In this document: piece by piece, positions 36,263 through 46,896 of the stretch
Numbering within the stretch: the stretch's first letter is position 1
How the letters are laid out: each line of letters starts with the position of its first letter
From: Breviolum minutum Mf 1.05b.01
Lineage: Eukaryota > Sar > Dinophyceae > Suessiales > Symbiodiniaceae
Assembly: GCA_000507305.1 (NCBI GenBank)
Contig: DF239095.1
Location: forward strand, 269,628-333,627
Length of the DNA stretch: 64,000 nucleotides
Direction of reading: 5' to 3'
Notes under the pieces: model-generated
The model's input: the letters and a program-made list of their open reading frames with translations, nothing else
Databases searched by the model: none
Told to the model about the DNA's origin: nothing
Program-made: the position numbers and the translations under genes

Positions 36263-36470
36263 AAGGCTTGTTCCTTCTATCCGGGGGTTTAGTTTGCAAC
36301 TGGGGGTTCTGCTTTTTATAGCCATAAAACCCATAATCTATGGGCTGTTGACGATTATAAAAGTTTATTCCAACACAAAAGGTGAGTGGCATTTAGAGTT
36401 GACGTTGGAGTGGGACTGATTCTTTTAGGGTTGTGGACAAAAAGTTTTTTCAGTTTGGCTGATTGCAGCC
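36263..36470 (+). repeat. Left terminal inverted repeat of the 19-kb element
   Basis: Starts AAGGCTTGTTCCTTCTATCC and is the reverse complement of 55137-55352. I see only a few substitutions and one 8-base length difference (GACGTGAA, present only in the right copy). Weaker matches continue inward in the same order at 36697-36716 and 36813-36827. A 74-residue open frame lies in each copy but reads outward from the end at the left copy and inward at the right only because of the repeat, and it is not coding. Confidence 0.85.
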
Positions 36471-36589
36471 TGGGTCTGAGGTTTCTGCAAACTTGCTAAA
36501 ACTCGTGCCTTGGGCCTCAGGCCCTTGAGGCCAACAGCGTCAACAGATCTTGAATTTGAAACACAATAATAAGGGCTGCGCTGCTCTAA

Positions 36590-36683
36590 CCCACTAGGCG
36601 GGCAACATAGTATGCACTTTGACTATTGGCTTTATACCCACTAGGCGGGCAACATAGTATGCACTTTGACTATTGGCTTTATA
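36590..36683. repeat. 47-bp direct duplication in the left subterminal region
   Basis: Two perfect tandem copies beginning CCCACTAGGCGGGCAACATA, at 36590 and 36637. The right end of the element lacks this unit, so it arose after the ends diverged. Confidence 0.95.
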
Positions 36684-36812
36684 CTTATTATACAGAAATC
36701 TTGCTGCGCAGATTTATGAAAGTAACATCATGTTTTATTGAAATTGTAAAGTAAAGTGAGCATTACCAACATGTTTTTTACATCATGGCTTTAAAATGAG
36801 TTGTGTGGGTAT

Positions 36813-36842
36813 AGCGGCAAAGCCGCTAGCGGCATAGCCGCT
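36813..36842. repeat. Paired short palindromes
   Basis: AGCGGCAAAGCCGCT is followed directly by AGCGGCATAGCCGCT; each can form a 6-bp stem with a three-base loop. The first recurs at 54714-54728, at a mirrored position near the right end. Confidence 0.85.
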
Positions 36843-36988
36843 GGTTCACTCAAAAGCTCACTGAAACGCTTTTTTTTTCATCCATATGAATCATCCGAGC
36901 GGTTTGGATTCAAACCTCGTAGACGCTAAGTGCTATTGTCGGAACTTGGCTTCAAGGAGTTCCTTTTTAAATAATGTAATTACGCAGG

Positions 36989-37264
36989 CTATGCCTCTTT
37001 GACAGCAGGTGCGATCTCGTGAGGCGTTCCAGCATCACTCGCTCCTGTGGTGTAAGAATCGCATGGACAACTTTTTGACACCAAATAGACTGCTTGTTTC
37101 TCCTCCCTTGTGAGAAACTTTTCCAAGTAGCAGACATAGCAGGAAATACAAGCTTTATCTTCGATGCCCTTGAACTCGATCACCCGGGAAAGCTTCATCG
37201 CTAAGAGTTCGAACGTGGGCTGATCGTGCTGTTTGGTCCACTCTAAAAGTTGCAAACACTTCAA
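36989..37264 (-). CDS. CxxC-containing protein, last gene or exon before the left end
   Basis: A 91-residue minus-strand frame with a helix-like first half (MKCLQLLEWTKQHDQPTFEL) and a cysteine cluster CISCYVCYLEKF followed later by SKSCPCDSY, a possible zinc site. It may be the 3' exon of the gene to its right (37505-38403) or a small independent gene. It sits about 0.5 kb inside the inner edge of the left inverted repeat. No family recognised. Confidence 0.4.
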   Translation of the reverse strand: MKCLQLLEWTKQHDQPTFELLAMKLSRVIEFKGIEDKACISCYVCYLEKFLTREEKQAVYLVSKSCPCDSYTTGASDAGTPHEIAPAVKEA

Positions 37265-37504
37265 ATAAAAACTGCCGTGAACGAGAAATCGAGAAGATCA
37301 TCATCGATACTTATAGATTAATACCGTTTCAAAAGCTCTTGGAGTTTCAAATATGGATACAAAGTAGCATTCTGCAGGGCTCAGGGATGTTGACTATTTT
37401 CATAATGCTCGTGAAAGAGATGCATGAAACAGCACTCTGCGCATTTCATGTTTTTTTCCGTCCAGCTAGCTCGGCGGGCATCAAATCTCAAAAAGTGCTA
37501 CCAC

Positions 37505-38403
37505 TTAAGTCTGCTGACTGTCTTGCGCCTCCGGCGCATCAACCAAGGCATCTTCTTCTGCCGGTTCTTCTTCATTGCCCTCATCATCATTGACATCTTG
37601 GCCAATCTGAATGGGGGCAGTTTCTTCATCATCTTCTGGGTTGAAGTCCTTCTTTGCCGAGGAAATCCATTCATTGCACATGGTATCCTTGGAAAACAGT
37701 TTTTTTCATACAATCTAAGTATCATCCTACAGGCAGTGCATCTTTCAAGTTAGTGTGATTTACCGTTAAACCAAGTATCAACAAGTTTCTGGACTTCATC
37801 CGTGCTTTCGCCTTTCTCCAACTCAGCGCGGGCAGCTTCCTGAATGTGCAGTTGAAATGTAAGGTTTACCTGCCACTTAGTTTAACAACAATGACAGGTA
37901 ATGACATGCTGCTCCAAGAGGAACACTGCACCAACTTATTATGAACATCTGAGGCTTTGTCAGCAATGATCTGCAGCTGTTCAGCAGGCACCCCATCACG
38001 AGGCTTCACCTTCAGAATCAGGACTGTAATAATGGCATCAATACCGCACAGTGACACAAAGCGAAAGGCAACTTGAGGACAAAACACTCAAAACCTGGCG
38101 ATTGTTCATCTTCAAGCCATGCGTTCCATCACGCTTGTAGAAGCATCGGTAGCATCGAATCGACTTCTCATCTAACGCAGAAGATGGCCTTTTCAAGACA
38201 CCTTTCGGTTTTGGAGTGGCTTTGGGCTTTGCACTGTGCTTCGCAGCTGCTGGTCTTTTCTTGCTGCTTGACACTGCATCTTCTCCTTTCTTTACTTTTT
38301 TCTTGGGACTAGGCTCGACTTCCTTCTGCCCTGGTTTTTCGGTCTTCCTTTTCTTTGGAGTTTCCTTTTGGTCATCATCTGAAAGAGTATCTACATCTTC
38401 CAT
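37505..38403 (-). CDS. Lysine-rich nuclear-type protein with CxxC, multi-exon
   Basis: Starts at the ATG at 38403 with MEDVDTLSDDDQKETPKKRK; an AG six bases upstream could serve as a spliced-leader acceptor. Next come a long basic tract (PKKKVKKGEDAVSSSKKRPA), a short zinc-type segment (IRCYRCFYKRDGTHGLK), a helix region (PAEQLQIIADKASDVHNK, then ARAELEKGESTDEVQKLVDT) and an acidic tail (FNPEDDEETAPIQIGQDVND) ending at a TAA at 37505-37507. The join after MNNRQ to VKPRDG uses a GT-AG intron of 85 nt. The head resembles that of the DUF7869-like protein (DLDVDSLSDDE). Probably DNA- or RNA-binding by composition only. The open frame continues upstream of the ATG, so a fusion with the next gene is possible. 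Confidence 0.5.
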
Positions 38404-38429
38404 GGCAGCTAATTGAAAATCTACAATCA

Positions 38430-41400
38430 AACACCCGGGACGTCCTACAGATTTGAACAAATCAGTTAAAGCAGCAAAACTCAATCCAAACTCGCCCAAT
38501 TGGAAAAACTCACTCAAAGTGGGAGTGTCAATATGAAACATCACAACTGCAAAGAAGTTCATAGCGTCAGATTTTTGGTGACTTTGCGGAAAGAATGCAC
38601 CACAGGCAAAAAAACCACAGCCACAGCCCATGCCAAATAACTGCGCTGTCCGAAAAAAAAACAACCGATTGAAATTCAATTCTACTCATTTTGTTCTTTC
38701 AAAAACATTTCCTTTCACACTGGGCTGGCAAAGGGTGGCCATGCACATCTTATTTCAAGGGTCACCACCTGCCATCACTCTGAGAAAAACACTCCAAGTC
38801 TTCAATATTGGATGCTCTCATAAAATCAAGTGGCAGATGGCTGACACTTCAAGACTCCAACCATTACTTGACTTCATATGCCAGCTGAGGCTGAAGAGTC
38901 GTTGTTGCCAACCACCAAAATTTTACCTTCTTTGGCCGGATAATGGCTGGAACTTCAGGGTCCAAACGAACCTCACACAAAATGCTCACAAGAAAGCGGC
39001 TCGCTATCAAAATCAAAGCAATCACTTGAAGCCTAGAAACTTCAAACAGAATCCTTGCAAAAGAAGTTCTGGGTAACTTGTCGTAGCTTCCAATGTATGT
39101 AGCACCCAGCTGGCTTCCGCGCACATCCAACCAGTTGACGCTGTCAGCATCCAAAGGTTTTGGGACAAAGCAATGAACCTTGCTCTTCATTTTCAGCTCG
39201 TACCGAAAACAAGCACTTTCTCCAGACTCCTGCCCAGGTTTTGGAGAAATCTGAAAAAATAACAATCCACTGCAACACTAAAACCTAAACTCGAACATCT
39301 CAAACGTCTCCTGCGTCTTGCTTGCCATGTCATAGTCCTGCAGACTTACATCCATAATGCCCATCCTCTGGGCTGCATGACACACCAGCCCGGCGATTGT
39401 CTTCACGGACTTCGTTTGATCATCGGCAATGGACACAACAAGGTCAGAGTCAGCAGCTAGCAGCCACGGTAAGACATCTTTCAATGACGATTTGGCAATT
39501 CCTGCACAGGGTGGAAACTACAACACGACATGATTGTGACAGGATGGACAAAGCAATGCCAACAATGAGATGGAATCATCCTTCATCACAAAAACTCACT
39601 TCATAATATTTAGAATCATCGCTCCTGACAACTTCTCCTGCCATGAGCCAACGTTGAAACCGAACAGCTCTGAGGCTTCAAGCTTGATCTCAGAATTGCC
39701 AGAATTGAAAAGAAACATGCGGTACTGCTTGGTGATGTACACCTTGATGTCCGAATTGCACGTCGCCTTGCCAATTGACAGCATCCTGAATGTCAAGGCA
39801 ATGGTATGATTTGCCAAGTCACTCAAAAAAACATGTTCTTTTCTAGTAGCTTTCCATCCACACCCCTGCCCTAAAAGAAAACCTAGCCCTGAATGCACAG
39901 CAAGTTGCTCATGATCAGACTCTAATGTAGGAAGTGGCACAACGCGATCTGCGGGAAAGGTGTATGACTGCAATGGGTCAATAGGAGATTCACCAGACTC
40001 AGCGCCAAACACTGGGGTGCATCCAGTTCGATCTGGTCCTGGAGATGCTGGGGTAGCAGGTGCAGCAACCACAGCTTGGCTGGTTCCAGTGCCACTCATG
40101 CCATCAGCAAAGCGTTTGTTGAAAGCTTCCACTCTATCTTTTGTTTCTTCAAGCCCAGCGCCGTGAGATTCAAGGACTAGAGGTGGAATCCTGGTGTGGT
40201 TTGAATGGACATGCAGAAAAAAAACTAAAGCAATTGGACAGACGTCAAATCTTGCTCAATCATGCTCAATCTCAGTGGGAGCAACTTCTCAAAATATTCT
40301 AAATCAACTTAGTCACGAAAGACGGTTTGAGGACAATGTCAAAGTCTTCAAGGTAGGCCGAGGAATGTCAGGCATGGAGGATGCTCGTTGCTTTGGCCCT
40401 GCCTCCTGTGAACTATCCCACCACTCCTGTTGCTGGCAGAAAGTCTGTCAAGCAAATGATTGATGTTGTTTGTTACCCTAGGCTCGAAATCCCAAAATCA
40501 AAGGAAAGGAATACTGTAGAATCAATCAAGTTTCTGCAAAAAAACGGCCACGCATTGCAGCTTTCACCCGGGAGCAGTTCCAATGGTCATCAGCACCGCA
40601 GTTGAAGGAGAGGAACAGGTACTGAATGGTAGATGACCCGCCACTCATCAAACCTTGCTTCTGCAAGTCCCACACAGCTGCGCCCCACTCATTGAACCTG
40701 CAAAAACTGTTCCAAAGCCAAAACACTACAATAATTAATTTTCAGACCGAATCAACTTCATCCCTACTACCTAGCCTGTTCATCAAGAGGTCCACGATAT
40801 GCAATTTCCCGTTCTCCAAAGAAACACCATCTGAGAGAGACTCCAGGATCTGCTGGCAAGCAGGAATTCCACGTTGCATGACCTCCGAAGAAAAGTTCAA
40901 CAATAATCATAAAATGGTAGAAAATGAATGGCTTAAGTTCAACGTTCCCAGTCGATTGCGCCAGAAAACTGCAATCAAGGCACTCTTGCTGTCGGTGTGA
41001 TTTGCCTATCATCTTGAAAATTCACAAGGTCGGCAATGCGAGCCCTGTCCACAGGCCCAATTGTACCGAGACATGCCTTGCTTTTGCTCCAGGCTGCCCT
41101 AGTATGCAAGTCAGATACAACCAGATAACCTCACTGAGCTGCAAGGTGAATGCCATGAAAATGACATAGAATTCAAGGAAGAACAAGTCTTAAGTCCAGG
41201 TTGGTATGAATATGTACTGCTCACCCAGGAACATGGCTGATTTTTGCGACGCTTGTCATTTGCATGACCAGTGTCACTGAAGAAGATGGTGACCTCCTGG
41301 GTGTCTGTTGCCCTGACAGTAGTCAAGACCGGATCCCAAACATCGGCATTCTTTCACATTCAAGTGGGTTGACAAACTGCTTGCCAATGATCAATCAATT

Positions 41401-44400
41401 TCCAACTGCTGAGAAATGTTCAGAAGGCTTGAATTGAATCAAAACCGAGATGCTGCATGACTTTGTCTTCCAGAAGCCTACGTTTTTTCAGACATTGGTC
41501 CCGATCCGCATTCGAGCCGGTGGCTGGGATAGGGGCCAAGACAAAGAGGCAAGCATTCTCATTGCCATTGAGCAAAGCCCTGGCACCTGCAAGTGCTTGG
41601 TCCACCAACTCCACTCCTGGATGCAAGTGGAACATCCAGCAGCAATACTGAGAGTGCACAACAACACCTAAACTTAACATGTGGGATAGTTCGTACAAGA
41701 CTCTTCCAGGCCAGTTGGTGCAATCCATGATCATCAGCAGTGACCTGAATAGAAGTGGCAAATTATGGCATTAGAAGTCGCAAAAGTTGCAATGATACCA
41801 CAACTGAACTATCAAATTCACTATCTATCATGGAAAGGAGGTTTGTACCAATTGGAGCCTAGAAACGTGGAGTTTCCAAGTGCTGCAGCAGAATTGGCCA
41901 TAAACTTAAGACAGTCGGGCTGGACATTCAGCAGTCCATCTGACTCAATGTACAAATGGTTCAGCTCAGCAAACTCATTCACGCGCTTGGTCCCTTTTTC
42001 AAACCTTGAACTCAAGAATTGGATATCCAGTGAACCTTCACGGTTCGCTTGCTCTTGACGGGCAACCATCCACTTCTCCATCTCCGCCAAATCTGTCGAA
42101 ATTGTGGCCACCTGCTGCTTCAGGGTGAAAGCTTGCATCTCTTCCTGGAGCCTGATGGACCATCAAGCGGCACACAACCAGCCATCAAATTAAACAACTG
42201 ATCCTGCTCATTATGCCAAGAAACTGCAAGTTCTCCTTCTCTGCTTGCTGGTCAACCTGTTCATTGCGCACTGCAATTCAAAGCATGTACAAATTATTGC
42301 ACAAACCATTTAGGCCCACCTGGCCTGACGTTTGTATTTGAACAATGCAGTCCTCATAATAGAGATTTTCTCAAGTTCGATTGGCGGCACCGTTGTGTCC
42401 AGCAGCAGCTGCAGCTCAAGATCTGCATGTTTCAGAAGAAACCTAACCGCGGGGAACTAAAATCAACACAAAGATTGGTATACTATAAACAATTTCCACT
42501 AGATTTTGAGCCAAAGTTGGAAATGTTTATAGTATACCAATCTCAAGCTGCAGAAACGATTTCTCCAGCTGGATCACTTCTGCTGCATAAAATTCCTCGG
42601 GTACCTTGCTCTGGAAACACTCTAAAGCAGAAAGCCAAGCTCCACAAATCCTCTGGAGACTTTCCTTGGCAGAAGCGGCTTGCCGCTGGTATATTCTAAG
42701 TCTAATTACTACATAAACTGCCACTAAGGATATCATTTGTCAATGTTATAGTACCGATAGTATTTGATCCTTTTCCTATTATTCTTCAATCTTCCCCTCC
42801 ACTAACTAGACAAGAAACCAACTCTTTGGCCATGTAAGGTTTCCGAAGCTTTGCCATTAGACTGCCATAGTCTGATCCCATTCTGTCAACAACCAGGTTT
42901 AACACCTCAAACCTATTGCCCAAAACGGTTTCCCACGCAGCATACGTGCCCGAACCACTGTTGTAGCTGTGGTTGAGAACACCTGCTGCAAGACCTTCAT
43001 GCCCCAAGAACTTTGGCATCGAATATTGCCTAAGTTAAGCTACAATGATTGGCTCAACTGTCCTTGAAAGAAATGAACACCATCAAAGTAATTGTGCTGG
43101 GGTACTGCACCAGGTCCTTGAGCTTGGCAACAATGCGGGGGTCGATATGCAGCAAGAGATTCTTTGCTGCCTGCGCTTCTCCCTTGCCAATTCCATAAGC
43201 TTGTTGAAACTGCGCAGCGCTCGACCAAGCCTGACACTTATAAAATAACAGTCAAACCTTTCTAAAAAAGTCTCAAGTATATCATTGCAAATTATTGAAG
43301 TGTTCTGCATCATCATTGAAATTGACTTGCTACACGGGAAGATGGAAATGCCTCCTCGAAGGTATCGGTACTAGTTCCAGCAGCAGTCAACATCTGCATC
43401 TGGTGCAGAAGATTGAATGCATTTGGTTTCTTTCGCAAGGATCCTTCACATGCCTTCCCTGACCAGGGCGCAGGTAGTCAAGCAAAACTAAATGCAAAAG
43501 GAAATATGAAAAAGAATCATTTCACTTCACACCACCGCCTCTGTTTGTGGCCACAAGCATTGACAACGCATTGCTCGAAAAATCTGCTGCCACAACAGCT
43601 CCATGAATGACTCCCAGCGACCTGACAATCAGAACAAACAAAAAGTCATTCAACTCCGTAGCTGTCACAACTGGCTGATTGAGAGCCAGGCTCCTTCACC
43701 AGGTCAGGTAGAGCCTGGCCACAACAAAGTTGCACGAGTGCTTGAAAATCATGATGCCAGCGCACCTCCAGAAACTCAGGCATCTCGTAGCAGCAGGCCA
43801 TGATTGCACAGGCAACGCATGAGCGTGACCAACCTTTCACCAAAACAATTGAGAGTGGAGGCAGCAACTTCGATCCTGGGACAACATCTTCTGCTGTCAC
43901 ATTGGGCACTCCAGTCAAAGCTCCAGGTACAGGTGACGCAACGCTCAGCTTTTCCACACCGAGATTGGCATCGGTGAGAAATCTCAGCCACAGCAGGATG
44001 TGATAGAACAAAAAAAAGGTGTTACACTGCTACTAAGTTCCAGGCCCGTTGGAAATCACCATCTCAGCCAAACAGAGAAAGGTTTCCTTAAGATCCAAGC
44101 ACTGCAATCAGATTGGTGAAAGCAACAGTTTGCAAGGCCCTGACAGGATCAACAAATCCTCGAAAGCCAGCACTCTGGTACCATGACAAATGCCATGGTC
44201 GTAGCAATATGCCTCGACCAGGCTTCAGCATGTCCTCCTTCGTCACATACTGCCTCAAAGCAAAAAACACTTCCATATACAGCATGAATCTGACAAAAAA
44301 CAGTTCTGTCTGAGGCTCTTGCTCCATGCCCAGTGAACTCGTGAAATTTGCATCCATGAAGCGGAAGAAGGTAATCAACTCATCCTGCTTCATGAAAAAG

Positions 44401-44760
44401 CACTAGGGAAACAAAGTGGTAAACACATTTTTCTGTGGCTCCTCTTGCGCAAACTTCTTGTCAAAATACTTGTGGATGCTGCCATACGTGCGAGTCTGAT
44501 CCTGCCTTGGAGACATCAAACTCAACTTCAAATAGCAAAAAAAATTCAATCGCGACAACTGCAGATCGAAAAGTCCATTGCAAAAATGTGAAGTTTTCTT
44601 CAACAAAATACTGAGAACCAAACAGCCATTGGGTAAAGGTCTTGGTGGCCTTCTCCACTTCACTCAACTGTGAGGGCTGCATGAAATCTGCAATCTTCCG
44701 CGATTTGCTGCCACTTCCAGGACCATCGCCAGATTTCCTCCTGCGACCCCTAGACTCCAT
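38430..44760 (-). CDS. Large unassigned protein, about twenty short exons
   Basis: Starts at the ATG at 44760 with MESRGRRRKSGDGPGSGSKS. Minus-strand coding blocks follow closely: 44575-44760, 44090-44505, 43650-44000, 43083-43316, 42786-43019, about 42540-42690, 41830-42130, 41430-41750, 40770-41010, 40530-40720, 39596-40132, 39280-39484, 39065-39250 and smaller ones to about 38430. Spacers are mostly 60-150 nt. The first intron (44506-44574) appears to start with GA and end with AG, a splice type known from dinoflagellates. The protein has membrane-free, mixed-charge composition with no domain I recognise; TNWPGRVLYELSHMLSLGVV and SDIKVYITKQYRMFLFNSGN are typical stretches. It lies between the telomere-like array (upstream) and the lysine-rich gene. 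The 3' end is uncertain. Confidence 0.45.
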
Positions 44761-44879
44761 CTTGAAAATTGCCGCTTCAGAACGAACAAGTTTTGAGCCT
44801 GCTTTGATACTGCATGATGGCTGAAATTGTCATTGCACCATCCAAGTGGCCCGAGTGTCTCAAAAGAAAAACTAGGTTT

Positions 44880-45520
44880 TAGGATTAATATTATGAACAG
44901 AAATTATGATCAAAGTTCAAAACCTCATCATATTTTGAAAAATATCATGCGTTACTTAAACTCCATCGGCTCGCCCTTCCTGAACCATGCCAGCTAGTTT
45001 AAGGTTTAGGGGTTTAGGGTTGGGATTAATGGGTTTAGGGTTGGGGTTAATGGGTTAAGTGGTACAAACATAAATTATGATCAAAGTTAATGAACCTCAT
45101 CATAATTTCTTTTTCAAATATCATGATTTAATTAAACTCCATCCGCTCGCCCTTCCTGAACCATGCCAACTAGTTTAGGGTTTAGGGTTTAGGATTAACA
45201 TAAATTATGATCAAAGTTAATGAACCTCATCATAATTTTTTTTCAAAGAATGTTTTAACTAAACTCCATCCGCTCGCCCTTCCTGAACCATGCCAACTAG
45301 TTTAGGGTTTAGGGTTTAGGATTAACATAAATTATGATCAAAGTTAATGAACCTCATCATAATTTTTTTTCAAATATCATGTTTTAATTAAACTCCATCC
45401 GCTCGCCCTTCCTGAACCATGCCAACTAGTTTAGGGTTTAGGGTTTAGGATTACCATAAATGATGATCAAAGTTAATGAATCTGAACCTCATCATATTTT
45501 TTCAAGTATCATGTTACATA
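44880..45520. repeat. Tandem array of ~128 bp units with telomere-type TTTAGGG motifs
   Basis: Four units; the shared segment CCGCTCGCCCTTCCTGAACC recurs at spacings of 176, 127 and 129 bp. Each unit carries two or three TTTAGGG copies plus the segment ATTATGATCAAAGTTAATGA. TTTAGGG is the telomere repeat reported for dinoflagellates. It lies directly upstream of the gene starting at 44760, so it may also act as its promoter region. Confidence 0.85.
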
Positions 45521-46896
45521 TATCGAGTCTTTAGAGCGTAAAACACTCAACACCCATCAAAACCAGTGCCTCTCATCACCATAATTTCTGAACCTTGTCG
45601 ACGGTGTGGATTTTACAATGAAAGCTAATAGGAGTCATTGTAAAAAACCATGCTGCGGCACTACTGGCAGGAATGGAAGTTGCCTCAAGGATTGAGGTGA
45701 AAAAAACATCCTGGTACAGCTGGAAATTATTATGGAGTCTAATAGCTTCCATTGTAAAAAAATGCCCTTCCCCGGATCCCCATTTTCATGACCAGTTTTG
45801 GTACATATTGCTTTCACCTTGTTGACTTTCGAATCAAACCACTATGATGCTGCAGAGAATGCGTTCTCTGCCAAATGCAATGCATCATCCCAAGACATTC
45901 CGTGACGAGCCCAAAAACGAGCTGCTATCCTGTACATTCTATAACGATCCACGCTCTGACTAAAAGCTGCAAGCGTCTCTCGAGGCAAGCCCTCTCTTTG
46001 CATACCCAAGATATTCGGCGCCTTAGTAGGGAGAAAGGAAATACACTTGCAGCGGTTGGAAAATCAAGTACGAAAACATTACGAATGACAAGGTTATCAA
46101 TCAAAAGGGAAAAATTAACGTTAGGTTTTTCACTCCATCCTATTGATCCAAATGATCAACATGAGGAATCTTGCTCAAAACATGGCTGACCAATTGCTAA
46201 GACAATCTAACTTACAGTCCGAGGGTCAGGAGCCAGACCAAGTCCCGCTGGACGCGCGACAGCACCATGCCCCACTGCTGGACCAGGAGCAAAAAACCTG
46301 CCAACAAAAAAATTCGCCCTTTTCCAAGCAATTCTTGAGGTCAAGTCTCTGCAATTTTGACTTCTCTGTCAACTAGTAGCTAGTTGGAATATATAGCTTC
46401 TGCTGACTGCAGGCAGCCGGCTCCATTTTAGCCAAGTCACGAACCCAAAGGCAAAGGTGCTCCTTTGTCGAAGGAGCGTTGGGCTAGTCGCACTAAGTAG
46501 TCTGCTGCACGGTTCATGTCATATGGCTTCTCACCTGCGCAGTGTCATCACCAAGCAATTTCATTTTTTGTGGGTCCCCTTGGATACTTTTTTGGGGACC
46601 CACAAAAAAAAAGAGCTGGGCCAAATGCAACTGCAACTGCTACATGTACAGCAGATTTTATCTATGTATACTGTAGGATTATGTTTGCTTTTTGAGCCAT
46701 GGCGCGGAGTTTGGACGCGTACTTGTTCAGGTGATCTGAATCTGCAGTCTTGTCATCCGCCCGTCTCACGCGATCTTTCTGGAAGACTTAGTCGACATGG
46801 CAGGCTTTAATGTTCACACGCTATGCCTTTAGAAAAATGACAGGCACACATGCACCAATCAATGACGACTTACACTAAAGAATCGATGACCCATTA
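45521..46896. other. Gene-free spacer inside the 19-kb element
   Basis: No convincing coding frame on either strand. It contains a strong hairpin at 46564-46609 (listed separately) and a repeated motif around 45630 and 45748 in which an AGCTTCCATTGTAAAAAA-like segment appears in both orientations. Confidence 0.45.
46564..46609. repeat. Perfect 16-bp hairpin
   Basis: TTTTTTGTGGGTCCCC and GGGGACCCACAAAAAA are separated by 14 bases. The stem is perfect. It lies about 290 bp downstream of the stop of the DUF7869-like gene and could be a small transposon scar, a 3' processing signal or a structured transcript element. Confidence 0.85.

Noticed and set aside
36168-36392. A 74-residue frame (MPLTFCVGINFYNRQQPIDY) repeated at 55223-55471
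   Set aside because: It is repeated only because it lies in the inverted terminal repeat. The two frames diverge at the repeat boundary and there is no sign of codon conservation.
36895-36940. tRNA-like GGATTCAAACCTC segment
   Set aside because: No cloverleaf could be built around it.
45875-46376. Plus-strand open frames of 77-104 residues
   Set aside because: No motif, low-quality composition, opposite to all genes of the block.
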